A DNA stretch of 64,000 bases from Haladaptatus sp. QDMS2 (lineage in GTDB: Archaea; Halobacteriota; Halobacteria; Halobacteriales; Halococcaceae), in the NCBI RefSeq assembly GCF_029338295.1, contig NZ_CP119792.1:248001-312000 (forward strand), given 5' to 3'. The translations under genes were made by a program, and so were the position numbers. This document shows positions 43,605-51,755 of this stretch, piece after piece (the first letter of the stretch is position 1; each line of letters starts with the position of its first letter). The notes below the pieces were generated by a model that did not search any database, was not told the origin of the DNA, and saw nothing but the letters and a program-made list of their open reading frames with translations.

Positions 43605-43854
43605 AGTCCTCGACCATCGGCGGGTTCGAGACGCTCAGCACGTCACCGGCAGCGAGAATCGTCTCCGTTTGGACGTGTGTTCCTTCCCGCATCAGCACGA
43701 GTTCTGTATCTCGCTGGTCGGAGAAATCGGCGTGAGTCGACGCGAGTTCGTCGAGGGCGTCTTCGACCGTGGCTTCGGCGGGCACGTCCACGGAGACTAC
43801 CTTCTGGCCGGTCGCCGCTCGGACACTGCCGTAGCACTTTACGTTTACCTTCAC
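43603..43854 (-). CDS. MoaD/ThiS-like beta-grasp protein without C-terminal Gly-Gly
   Basis: An 83-residue ubiquitin-fold protein (VNVKCYGSVRAATGQKVVSV start, central EDALDELASTHADFS, ending NPPMVED). MoaD, ThiS and SAMP proteins normally end in Gly-Gly, needed for thiocarboxylation or conjugation; here the tail lacks it. I chose a GTG start at 43854, which gives the usual K-V-N-V-K beginning; an ATG at 43881 would add nine residues. It is divergent from the second MoaD-like gene, which does end in Gly-Gly. It may be a structural or regulatory partner rather than a sulfur carrier. Confidence 0.75.
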   Translation of the reverse strand: MKVNVKCYGSVRAATGQKVVSVDVPAEATVEDALDELASTHADFSDQRDTELVLMREGTHVQTETILAAGDVLSVSNPPMVED

Positions 43855-43928
43855 AGCGAGGCCTATGAAGGGAATGAGCAAGGGCGTTTCGACGCAGGAA
43901 CCAAGTCATCCGACGCCGAAGGCAGGCT

Positions 43929-44210
43929 ATGAACATCGAGGTAAATCTGTTCGGTCCCTTCCGCGAGGCGGTCGGTGAGAAGACCGTTCGCCGCGAGCTG
44001 CCCGACGGAGCGACCGTCGCAGACCTCTTCGCCGAACTCGCAGACGCCCATCCCGACCTGGAGGGACGAGTGCTCACCGCCGAGGGTGACCTCTCGGGAG
44101 CGGTCACGGTGACGAAAAACGGGAAGCCGGTGTCGCTGTTCGACGGCCCGGCGACCGAACTCACAGACGGCGACGTGATTCGAGCCGCGCCGCCGGTCCA
44201 CGGCGGTTAG
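43929..44210 (+). CDS. MoaD/SAMP-like ubiquitin-fold protein ending in Gly-Gly
   Basis: A 93-residue beta-grasp protein of the MoaD/SAMP1 type: NIEVNLFGPFREAVGEKTV, LFAELADAHPDLEGRVL, VTKNGKPVSLFDG and the tail APPVHGG. The Gly-Gly end indicates adenylation and thiocarboxylation by an E1-like enzyme, for molybdopterin or tungstopterin synthesis or for protein tagging. It converges on, and overlaps by 4 bp, the aldehyde oxidoreductase gene, an enzyme that needs exactly such a pterin cofactor. A dedicated MoaD for that enzyme is a reasonable inference. Confidence 0.85.
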   Translation: MNIEVNLFGPFREAVGEKTVRRELPDGATVADLFAELADAHPDLEGRVLTAEGDLSGAVTVTKNGKPVSLFDGPATELTDGDVIRAAPPVHGG

Positions 44211-45877
44211 TCGGCGTTCGAGTAGGCCGCGACCGTCTCGTCGGGAACGGTGCCGTCGTCGTTCCAGCCGCGCAGTTCGTAGTACTCAGTCAGTGCGTCT
44301 TCGATGCCCGGCAGGTCGTAGGGGAGGCTGTCGTCGGCGCGGTCCATCCCACGCTTGTTGTTGAAGTGGCGTTCGAGTTCGACCACGCGTGACCCGACAG
44401 CGAGCAGGTCCTCGTAGTCACAGCCGAACAGTACTTCGTGTTGCTCGGGGTTGATGAGTTCCGTGCCGCCCGCGAACGCACAGACGATACCGCTGTCGCG
44501 GAACGCAGCGTGGTCCTCGCGCTCCCGGACGATTTCGGCTTTCCCGTCTAAGCCCTCCGGGTCGATTTGACCGGAGTATTCGAGCCGGAGCGTCGTCGAG
44601 TACATGTGGTCGCCGCCGCGGTTGGCGACCGCGTAGGAGAGGCCCTGTCCGTGAAGGACGCGGCCGTCGTGGGCGGCGAACTCCATGTCCTTTACCGTGT
44701 AGTTTCTGACCCCGAGGTCGTCTGCGAACCGTGAGATTCCCTCTGCGAGAGTGTCGCCGATGCCCTCTCTGTGAGCGATTTTCTCGACGAGTTCGTGGAC
44801 GAGGTCCGCGTTACCGAACTCGTCTTCGGCCTTGAGGTAGGCGGCGACGGCGTTGCCGGCGCTGATGGTGTCGAGCCCGTAGATGTCACAGAGTTCGTTC
44901 GACTTCATCACGTCCACGATGTCGTCGACCATGAGGTTCGACCCGAACGAGAACACCGTCTCGAACTCGGGGCCTTCGGTTTCGACGCCGCGCGCTTCGT
45001 CGCGGGTGGGGAGCTTGCACGCGAAGGCACAGACCGAACAGGCCGCCTTCTTGTACTTCTTTTCCTCCACAGCATCGCCGCCGATTTTGTCCGCGTGCTC
45101 GAAGTGGTACTCCTCGAAGTACTTCGTCGGGAGCGAGAAGTTGTCGTTGATGAACTCCGTCCCCTGCGTCGTCCCCTGACGGCGCATCATGTCGTCGGAC
45201 GTGGCCGCATTCTGGTGGACGGTGGACTGGACCTCCTCGTCCATCTCGATTTCTGGCGGCGAGTCGCCCGCGAAGGTCACGCATTTGACGTTCTTCGCAC
45301 CCATCACCGCCCCGAGTCCACCCCGCCCGAAGGCGCGACTGTCGTAGGTCATCACGCAGGCGTAGCGGACCAGATTTTCACCGGCAGGCCCGATGGTAAT
45401 CAGGTTCTCCGCTTCGAGGCCGTGGTGCTCGTTCATGTATTCGGTGACCGCCGGAACCTCCGCCCCTTCGAGTTCGGGCACTTCTTCGAAGGAGACCCCG
45501 TCGTCGGTGACGTGGACGGCGAGCAGTTCGTCGCTCTCCCCGGCCAGTTCGAGAACGCTGATACCCGTCCCGGTGAAGTTCCGCGACAGGTATCCCCCGG
45601 CGTTCGTCGAGAGCAGGCCGTCCGTGAGCGGCGAGAGGCCCGTCATGTTCATCCGCCCGGTGAAGCTCATGTTCGACATCTGAAGTGGCCCCGTGGACAG
45701 ATACACCCGATTCTCCGGGCCGAACGGGTCCGCGTCGAACGGAATGCGGTCGTGGGCGAGTTTCGTCGCCACGCCGCGGCCCCCGATGAACGTTCCCAAT
45801 TCGTCGTCGATGTTCGTCTCGGTCGCTTCTCGCGCCCCCACGTCCACTGTCAGTAGTGGACCGACTGCGTGCATCAT
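44207..45877 (-). CDS. aor: Aldehyde:ferredoxin oxidoreductase-family tungsten enzyme
   Basis: A 556-residue protein of the AOR family, which oxidises aldehydes to acids with a tungsten (or molybdenum) bis-pterin and one 4Fe-4S cluster. Cluster ligands appear as C-x2-C-x3-C in ACSVCAFACKLPT near residue 275 and a distal Cys in DSGIVCAFAGG. The N-terminal cofactor domain has IGGRGVATKLAHDRIP and FGRGGLGAVMGAKNVKC. Size is a little below the usual 600. Two adjacent ATG codons (45877 and 45874) could start it. It is downstream of an AT-rich region and tail to tail with a MoaD/SAMP-like gene. A role in oxidising aldehydes formed by sugar-acid breakdown fits the surroundings. Confidence 0.88.
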   Translation of the reverse strand: MMHAVGPLLTVDVGAREATETNIDDELGTFIGGRGVATKLAHDRIPFDADPFGPENRVYLSTGPLQMSNMSFTGRMNMTGLSPLTDGLLSTNAGGYLSRNFTGTGISVLELAGESDELLAVHVTDDGVSFEEVPELEGAEVPAVTEYMNEHHGLEAENLITIGPAGENLVRYACVMTYDSRAFGRGGLGAVMGAKNVKCVTFAGDSPPEIEMDEEVQSTVHQNAATSDDMMRRQGTTQGTEFINDNFSLPTKYFEEYHFEHADKIGGDAVEEKKYKKAACSVCAFACKLPTRDEARGVETEGPEFETVFSFGSNLMVDDIVDVMKSNELCDIYGLDTISAGNAVAAYLKAEDEFGNADLVHELVEKIAHREGIGDTLAEGISRFADDLGVRNYTVKDMEFAAHDGRVLHGQGLSYAVANRGGDHMYSTTLRLEYSGQIDPEGLDGKAEIVREREDHAAFRDSGIVCAFAGGTELINPEQHEVLFGCDYEDLLAVGSRVVELERHFNNKRGMDRADDSLPYDLPGIEDALTEYYELRGWNDDGTVPDETVAAYSNAD

Positions 45878-46353
45878 GTGGTTTGTCACACAGTGGCAAG
45901 AGCAATAAACCCCTGCGCTTTTCGAGTGACTGGTTCCGACCACCCACATAAATCCCTGCATTCCGCCCACCAATCCAAACCAGAAAAACTATACAAACTA
46001 TCAAAAATTACGTGCGATAGAGAGGAGGTTAAGATTGGACATGGTAAACTCATCAATTCTACAGCCATATTATTATCACCTTCATTCTATTTATGCTAGT
46101 AGAATTTGATTGAGTCTTTAGTTGAGAATATGCAATAATTATCGCAAATTCAGAACTATATCCGCGTATTCTAGTATTTAGTAATAATTACGTGATATAC
46201 TGCCAGATATTAATTCCGGGCCAAAGAAAGAATTGGCTCGGTTTATGTTTTTGACTGGAATTGTACGTTTTTATTGTAAAATTAAAATATATTCGGCGCA
46301 CGTGACTCGGGACGATTTCTCAAACCGCAACACGGCCGAAAATCGACCGGCGA
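45878..46353. other. AT-rich, gene-free segment
   Basis: Some 476 bases with no convincing gene. From about 45990 to 46300 the sequence is dominated by A and T, while nearly all neighbours are GC-rich. It would hold the promoter of the aldehyde oxidoreductase at its left end. It lies downstream of the SMC-related gene. It may be a remnant of transferred DNA, a replication- or nucleoid-related site, or simply relaxed spacer. An 8-bp inverted repeat (AATTCTAC at 46055, GTAGAATT at 46099) falls within it and may be chance. Confidence 0.6.
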
Positions 46354-48306
46354 TTAAATCGTGGTGACTCGCTGGTACTCGTCCGAGAGTGCGGCGGCGT
46401 CTTCGGGGAGCAACGCGACCACGAGGTACGAGGAGTAATCGGCGAGGTATTCGAGGAGCGTCGCGATGCGCTCTGAGTCGATGGCTTCGAGCGAGTCGAG
46501 CAGCATGAACGGGACCGATTCGTGGACGTCGTGGGCGAGGTAGCCGGCGAGGGCGAACACGAGGCCCGTCACCTCGCGCTCACTCTCGCTCAGGTGGTCG
46601 ACCGTGTCCTCGTAAGTCGCCCCGGACGCCGTCGACCGGATGACGTGCAGTTCGAAGATGCTCTTGCTGACCTTGCGGCGGCCCTCACGGACCTCGCGTT
46701 CGACCCGTTCGAGCCAGATGCGCTCGATGTTCGCGTAATCGAGGAGTTCGAGCACGGTGTCCATGTGCTCGTTGAAGCCTTCGATGGCCTCGTCCTCGAT
46801 GCGCTCGATTTTCGTCCGGAGTTCCTCGATTTCCGCCTGTACCTCGTCGCGTTCGGCCTCGACGGCGTCGCGCTCGGCGATACGGGATTCGAGGGACTCG
46901 ATTTCGTCCTCGACGCGTTCGAGGTCGTTTTCGAGTTTACCGAGTTCGTATTCGAGTTGGTTAGCCGCCTTGTGAACGTCGAGAATCTCGCTGTAGGAGT
47001 CGTCCTCCAGGTCCTCGACTTCTGCTTCGATGGCTTCGATCTCCTCCGTGAGTTCGGTACGGCGGTCACGGAGCGTCTCGATGTTCTCTTCGCGTGCCTC
47101 GATTTCGGATTCGATGTCGGCGAGGCGGCGTTCGACCTGTTCGCGCTGTTGCTGTTTCTTCTCTAAGTCACGGCGTTCGGTCTTCAGTTCGTCCAAGTCG
47201 TCTTGAATCTCGTTTACCGACGAAATCTTCTCGCGATTGATCTCTTTGAGCTGGTCGACCGTGGTCTGAATCTGGTCGGTTTCGACCGTGCTCCCGCACG
47301 TCCAGCACGTCGTCGCGTCGTCTTCGAGCAGTTTGTCCGTCACCGACCCGGACTCGTCTGCACGCTTCGCCGAGAGCACCTGGAGCACCTCGCGGTTCGA
47401 CCCTTCGAGCATCTCCTCGTTGAAGCGGATAGTGCTCTGGAGCTTGTTGATTTCAGTCTCGATAGTCTGCTTTCTCGAACGGAGGCGCTCGACTTCCGAC
47501 TCGATTTCCTTGATTTCGCCGACCGGTGCCTCGGGAAGGTCCGCGTCTTCTGCTTCGAGTTCGTTCTGCTCGCCCGTGAGCGCGTCCAGACTCTCCTGTT
47601 CGGTTTCGAGGTCGTAGCGAACGTCGTCGAGCGCCGACCGCTTCGACCGGAGGTCAGAAAGCCGGTCTTCGAGTTCGGCTTTCTCGTCGCGGGACTCCTC
47701 TACGTCCGCGTCGATAGCCTCCAGTTCTTCTTCCTTCGCTTCGAGTTCGACTTTCTTCTCCTCGATTTGGTCCTGGAGGTTGCCCCGCTCGGTTTCGAGT
47801 TTCGGCAGGTTCCCCTTCAGCGAGTCGATTTCGTCGAGTTCGCTTTCGAGGGATTTGCGCTCCGCGACCAGCCGGTCGATTTCGGCCTGTATCTCGTCGG
47901 TATCGACCGGACGCATGATGAGTTCGCGCAGGTCCTCGCTCAGCGCGACGGCCCGCCGTGCCTCATTCGATTCGAGGAGGAACGCGAACAGGTCTGCGAG
48001 CATCGAATCGTCCAGAAGCGGGTCGCCGTCCCCGCTCACGACGCCATTGTGTCGCGACAGCGACCGTGTGTACGTCTCATCGCCGAGTGTCAACTCGACG
48101 TAGGCTTCGTCTGCGTCGCCTTTGACGGAGACGTTGTCACTCCCACAGACGGTCATAATCGCCTGCAGAAACGACGTTCGGTTGGTCGCGTTACGACCCG
48201 CAAGAATGGTAACACCGGGTGAAAACGCAAGGTCGGTCTCTTCGATTCCGCCCACGTTCTCGACGTGGATACGGGCACCTTCCTCGACTGGTTGTTCTAT
48301 GCTCAT
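46354..48306 (-). CDS. Archaeal SMC-related coiled-coil ATPase-like protein (Sph/ASRP type)
   Basis: A 650-residue SMC/Rad50-like protein. A degenerate Walker A (ILAGRNATNRTSFLQA near residue 31) has Arg-Thr where Lys-Ser/Thr is usual. Two long coiled-coil arms (about residues 130-290 and 335-500) flank a zinc-hook-like CWTCGS near residue 330. The C-terminal half has a signature-like HLSESEREVTGLVFALAG and a Walker B region PFMLLDSLEAIDS, where the catalytic Glu position reads Ser. This combination is known for haloarchaeal SMC-related proteins found next to rdfA. Its stop is far from other genes. The role is in DNA organisation or cell shape, by family; ATP hydrolysis is questionable. Confidence 0.85.
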   Translation of the reverse strand: MSIEQPVEEGARIHVENVGGIEETDLAFSPGVTILAGRNATNRTSFLQAIMTVCGSDNVSVKGDADEAYVELTLGDETYTRSLSRHNGVVSGDGDPLLDDSMLADLFAFLLESNEARRAVALSEDLRELIMRPVDTDEIQAEIDRLVAERKSLESELDEIDSLKGNLPKLETERGNLQDQIEEKKVELEAKEEELEAIDADVEESRDEKAELEDRLSDLRSKRSALDDVRYDLETEQESLDALTGEQNELEAEDADLPEAPVGEIKEIESEVERLRSRKQTIETEINKLQSTIRFNEEMLEGSNREVLQVLSAKRADESGSVTDKLLEDDATTCWTCGSTVETDQIQTTVDQLKEINREKISSVNEIQDDLDELKTERRDLEKKQQQREQVERRLADIESEIEAREENIETLRDRRTELTEEIEAIEAEVEDLEDDSYSEILDVHKAANQLEYELGKLENDLERVEDEIESLESRIAERDAVEAERDEVQAEIEELRTKIERIEDEAIEGFNEHMDTVLELLDYANIERIWLERVEREVREGRRKVSKSIFELHVIRSTASGATYEDTVDHLSESEREVTGLVFALAGYLAHDVHESVPFMLLDSLEAIDSERIATLLEYLADYSSYLVVALLPEDAAALSDEYQRVTTI

Positions 48307-48395
48307 TCTTAAGGTTAATTGAAAGCGAGTGGCCTTAAGTGTTCAGGGTGTCTCGAACCCAGCGCAGGGAGCGGAATCGGGGTAATAGAATTCCC

Positions 48396-49034
48396 TCAGA
48401 GGGAGGGAGAACAGTCACAGCCACCACGACCGAGGAGTTCTCCGAGTTCGAACTGGCCGCCACAATCTTCACAGAAAACCCGAACGCTCACCATGACGCG
48501 AAACTCTCCGAGCGTGAGGTCTTCACTGGTTGCGAGTTGGGAGAGTTTGCTCTGGGTGACCGTCTCGGTCCGCCCGCGAAGCTTCTGGAGGCTCTGATTG
48601 GTCCGTTCGAGACGGTTTTCGTCGTCCGATTCGTACTCGACGCCGCGATACTTCGTTAAAAAGGTCCGAATCGCCTGATACGAGACGAAGTCCCGCTCTA
48701 ACTGGTCCACGTCCACGCCATCGCGCTGTAGCCTGCGTCTGAGCCTGAGTCGGTCGCCCGAACTCGCCTCTTCGTCGGTCAACAGTCGATAGGCTGTCTC
48801 CACGTCGCCTTCGAGAGTCTGCATCCCGGCCTCCGTCATCGCGGATTCGAGCATCGCGGTGTTGAAGTACGTCGCGAGTTCGCGGAGGCTTCGCTGTTGG
48901 GTGCCGCCCGTGCCGTTCCACGACCGCTCCAGTTCGCCCGCCAGGTGGGTCAAGTCGTACGTTTCGAGTTGCCGTTCTACTTTGCTCCGTCGTCCGGACG
49001 AACGCCCTGTCGTTCCGTCGTTTTCGTCGGCCAT
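48396..49034 (-). CDS. rdfA: RdfA-family protein (rod-determining factor), with SMC-related partner
   Basis: A 212-residue RdfA-type protein, upstream of the SMC-related gene on the same strand. Family features are SKVERQLETYDLTHLAGELERSW near residue 18, LRELATYFNTAMLESAMTEAGM, AYRLLTDEEASSGDR, VDQLERDFVSYQAIRTFLTKYRG and a C-terminal CEDCGGQFELGELLGRGGCDC zinc-binding cluster. In Haloferax volcanii rdfA and an SMC-like gene are also neighbours, and rdfA is needed for the rod form. The two genes here (89 bp apart) likely form the same module. Confidence 0.88.
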   Translation of the reverse strand: MADENDGTTGRSSGRRSKVERQLETYDLTHLAGELERSWNGTGGTQQRSLRELATYFNTAMLESAMTEAGMQTLEGDVETAYRLLTDEEASSGDRLRLRRRLQRDGVDVDQLERDFVSYQAIRTFLTKYRGVEYESDDENRLERTNQSLQKLRGRTETVTQSKLSQLATSEDLTLGEFRVMVSVRVFCEDCGGQFELGELLGRGGCDCSPSL

Positions 49035-49067
49035 CGGTTGTGGGTACGTTGGATGCTGACCAACTTC

Positions 49068-49084
49068 ACTGTTTCCATCACAGT
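49068..49084. promoter_or_regulatory. Inverted repeat upstream of the rdfA-SMC pair
   Basis: ACTGT and ACAGT surround TTCCATC, 34 bp before the start of the minus-strand rdfA gene, overlapping the likely promoter. Confidence 0.35.
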
Positions 49085-49111
49085 AGTACAGCTGTTATGA
49101 GTAAGGGGTGG

Positions 49112-49127
49112 GAATTCGATCGAATTC
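49112..49127. promoter_or_regulatory. Perfect 16-bp palindrome upstream of rdfA
   Basis: GAATTCGATCGAATTC equals its own reverse complement. It lies 78 bp upstream of the rdfA start on the minus strand, in the gap to the downstream end of an IclR gene, so it belongs to rdfA control. Confidence 0.5.
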
Positions 49128-49260
49128 GACTGCCATCGTTCAGTTCCATGGTGTAGCCCAGGTTTGGTCCGAACGCGGAAGTGTTCGGGAGGGTGGAACA
49201 CGGTTCGTGATAGCACGAGTGGTGCAGCGTCGAGAACGGTCGAAATTTGTGGGGGCAGAC

Positions 49261-50040
49261 TCACCGAGGATACGCCAGATTCAGTTCGATTTCGTTGGCG
49301 AGTCCCAGCATGAAGTCGGGGATCTCCTGTTCGAAGTACTGGCCCTTGAAGCGGTGGGAAGGGCCGGAGACGCTCATCGCCCCGAGGACGCCGTCGTTGG
49401 GGTCTCGAACGGGGACGCCGACCGCGTTGAGGCGCTCTAAGTTCTCCTCGCGGTTGAACGCGTAGCCTTGCGAGCGGATCTGCTTCAACTCGGCGAACAG
49501 TTCGTCCTCGTCGATAATCGTATAGGGAGTGACGGCAGGCAACCCCCAGGTGTCGATGATTTCGTGGATGCGCTCGGGGGGCATGTGGGCAAGAATCGCC
49601 TTGCCCGCGGCAGTCGAGTGGAGATAGATGCGTTTGCCGACGCCGGAGTCGGTCCGCACGGCGTGGCGACCGGTCTCGCGAAACAGGTAGACGCCGCGCC
49701 CGTTCTCCTCGACGATGAACTGGGCGCGCTCCTCGAAGTGCGTCGCGAGGTTCTCCGTGTGGCGCTGGAACAACTGGTATTTCGGGTGGTTGTCGCGAAT
49801 CTCCTCGCCCAGTTCGAGGAACCGCCAGCTGAGTCGATACTTGTCACCCTCTCTGACGACGTAATCGAGATGGCACATCGTCTTGAGGTGGTTGTGCACC
49901 GTGCTCTTTGCGAGGCCCAATGTAGTGGCGATGTCCGTAACTCCCGTCTGCTGGGTGTCTGCGAGGAGTTCCATGATGGCGAACGCCGTTTCGACCGATT
50001 TGATGGTTCCCGTCCCTGTTGGCGTTTCCGACATGTCCAT
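49261..50040 (-). CDS. IclR-family transcriptional regulator, second copy
   Basis: A 259-residue IclR-type regulator with a winged helix-turn-helix at residues 10-70 (SVETAFAIMELLADTQQTGVTDIATTLGL, recognition helix AKSTVHNHLKTM) and an effector domain (RIYLHSTAAGKAILAHMPPERIHEII, then LGAMSVSGPSHRF). It differs enough from the IclR at 30888 that different ligands are expected. Its start is ambiguous between ATG codons at 50040 and 50034; CCCACTGTGG just ahead may be an autoregulatory site. It is next to the acyl-CoA gene set and likely controls it. Confidence 0.9.
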   Translation of the reverse strand: MDMSETPTGTGTIKSVETAFAIMELLADTQQTGVTDIATTLGLAKSTVHNHLKTMCHLDYVVREGDKYRLSWRFLELGEEIRDNHPKYQLFQRHTENLATHFEERAQFIVEENGRGVYLFRETGRHAVRTDSGVGKRIYLHSTAAGKAILAHMPPERIHEIIDTWGLPAVTPYTIIDEDELFAELKQIRSQGYAFNREENLERLNAVGVPVRDPNDGVLGAMSVSGPSHRFKGQYFEQEIPDFMLGLANEIELNLAYPR

Positions 50041-50382
50041 GTAATCACTTACCACAGTGGGACAAAAGTGTTCCGTCTGGAAAACCCCCGATTCGTGGGC
50101 TACAGCACTCATATCTGTCATCTAACCGTTCGTGAGGTGCGAACACGTGCCACGTACAGGGGAAGTTCAAGCATGTCCGAATGTGTTACCCAGTGACGCG
50201 CGTTTTCGGGACTATTTCCGATATTCCAGATTATTTGCGGACAGGGTTCGATAATTTCGCTGGATAACAGACGGATATTCAGTTGTCTTGTGTTCCACGC
50301 TGCCGAACGCGGCAATCTATGCGTCGTCTTGCGGCTCGACAGACCTGTCGGTTCGGCGAGGCGAATGGCCAAGACCAGCCCG
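50041..50382. other. Intergenic control region upstream of the second IclR gene
   Basis: 342 bases between an IclR gene start and the acyl-CoA dehydrogenase stop, both on the minus strand. It contains CCCACTGTGG read on the minus strand (4-bp arms) close to the IclR start. Nothing else definite was recognised; no tRNA or coding frame with family features. Confidence 0.4.
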
Positions 50383-51588
50383 TCAGTAGGAACGGGGAAG
50401 GTTGAGCACTTTCGTCCCTACGTAGTTGAGCACGAGTTCCTGCGTAATCGGGACGAGGCGCGTAAGTCTTGCCTCGCGGAAGTAACGTTCGACGTGGTAC
50501 TCCCGAGCGATACCGAACCCGCCGTGGCACTGCACCGCCGCGTCCGCGGCCTCGAACGCGGCATCCGCCGCGAGGAACTTCGCCATGTTCGCCTGTGCAC
50601 CCACGTCACGGCTCGAATTGCCGTCGACGTCCGCCGCCGCGCTGTAGGTCATCTGTTTCGCCGCCTGCACCCGGGCGTACGCCTCGGCCAGCGGGTGCTG
50701 GATGGCCTGATTCGAGCCGATTGGCCGGTCGAACACGACCCGGTCGCGGGCGTACCGCACGCCACGGTCGAGCGCCAGTTCGCCGAGGCCGATGCACTCG
50801 GCGGCGATGACCAGTCGCTCCTCGTTCAGCCCGTCGAGCAGGTGGTAGAAGCCCTTACCCTCCTCACCGATGCGGTTGGCCGTCGGCACGCGCAGGCCCT
50901 CGAACCAGAGTTCGAAGGCGTGGACGGCGTTGCTCGCAGACTTCGGAATCGGCTTCATTTCGAGTTGGCCGTTCGCCTTCGCCTCCTCGATATCGACGAG
51001 GATGAGAGAGATGCCACGCGTCCGTTTCTCGACCTCCGACTTCGGCGTCGTTCGCGCGACGACGAGGAGATAATCGCTCGCGTCCACCCGCGAAATCCAG
51101 ATTTTCTGGCCGTCGATGACGTACTCGTCACCGTCTCTGGTCGCTGTCGTCTCGATAGACGTCGAGTCTGACCCGGCGTTCGGTTCGGTCAGCCCCAGCG
51201 ACTGAATCGCCTTTCGGCCGTCTGCCACCTTCGGGAGCAGGTCGGCTTTCAACTCGTCGCTGCCGTACTTGACGATGGGGACGCTGTTGTAGATGCCACC
51301 GTGAATAGCCTGCGCCGCGGCGAAGCCCCCGCCGCTCGCGGCGATTTCTTCCATCATCACGACCGTTTCTCTCGTCCCCATGCCCGCGCCGCCGTACTCC
51401 TCGGGAATGAGGATACCAAACCAGCCACCCGCCGCGAGTTCGTCGACGAACGCCTGCGGGTACTCGTTGTTCTCGTCTTTCTCCTGCCAGTACTCGTCGT
51501 CGAACTCGCTACAGATGTCCCGAATACTGTCACGCACCAGTCGCTGTTGTTCCGATAGCGCTACCGTATCGGTCGGTATCTCGACCAT
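50383..51588 (-). CDS. Acyl-CoA dehydrogenase
   Basis: A 401-residue flavoprotein oxidising an acyl-CoA thioester at the alpha-beta bond. Features are EEYGGAGMGTRETVVMMEEIAASGG near residue 67, LGLTEPNAGSDSTSIETTATRDGD (family signature 1), QKIWISRVDASD, and QCHGGFGIAREYHVERYFREARL (FAD region). The Glu position used as catalytic base in most members (YEGT) reads NYVGT here. The LNEERLVIA helix offers a Glu in the isovaleryl-CoA dehydrogenase position, so activity is still plausible. The ATG at 51588 is chosen. It is divergent from the CoA-transferase gene at 51756. Confidence 0.9.
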   Translation of the reverse strand: MVEIPTDTVALSEQQRLVRDSIRDICSEFDDEYWQEKDENNEYPQAFVDELAAGGWFGILIPEEYGGAGMGTRETVVMMEEIAASGGGFAAAQAIHGGIYNSVPIVKYGSDELKADLLPKVADGRKAIQSLGLTEPNAGSDSTSIETTATRDGDEYVIDGQKIWISRVDASDYLLVVARTTPKSEVEKRTRGISLILVDIEEAKANGQLEMKPIPKSASNAVHAFELWFEGLRVPTANRIGEEGKGFYHLLDGLNEERLVIAAECIGLGELALDRGVRYARDRVVFDRPIGSNQAIQHPLAEAYARVQAAKQMTYSAAADVDGNSSRDVGAQANMAKFLAADAAFEAADAAVQCHGGFGIAREYHVERYFREARLTRLVPITQELVLNYVGTKVLNLPRSY

Positions 51589-51755
51589 CGCCTTCTGCTT
51601 CGCGGCCGCATCAATAAAGCTATGCGACGAGTCGGGATAGTTGGCTCGAGGCAAACGCTTAACACCTATTCACACCGAGTGTAGGTGTCAGCCGCACGAT
51701 CTGGTGTCAGAGAGCGGAGACACTCGTTCGACTGGCAACACCGAGAGACCGAGCT

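Noticed and set aside
46055-46106. AATTCTAC/GTAGAATT inverted repeat with 36-base spacing
   Set aside because: Likely chance in such AT-rich DNA; the spacer is long and no second copy was seen.
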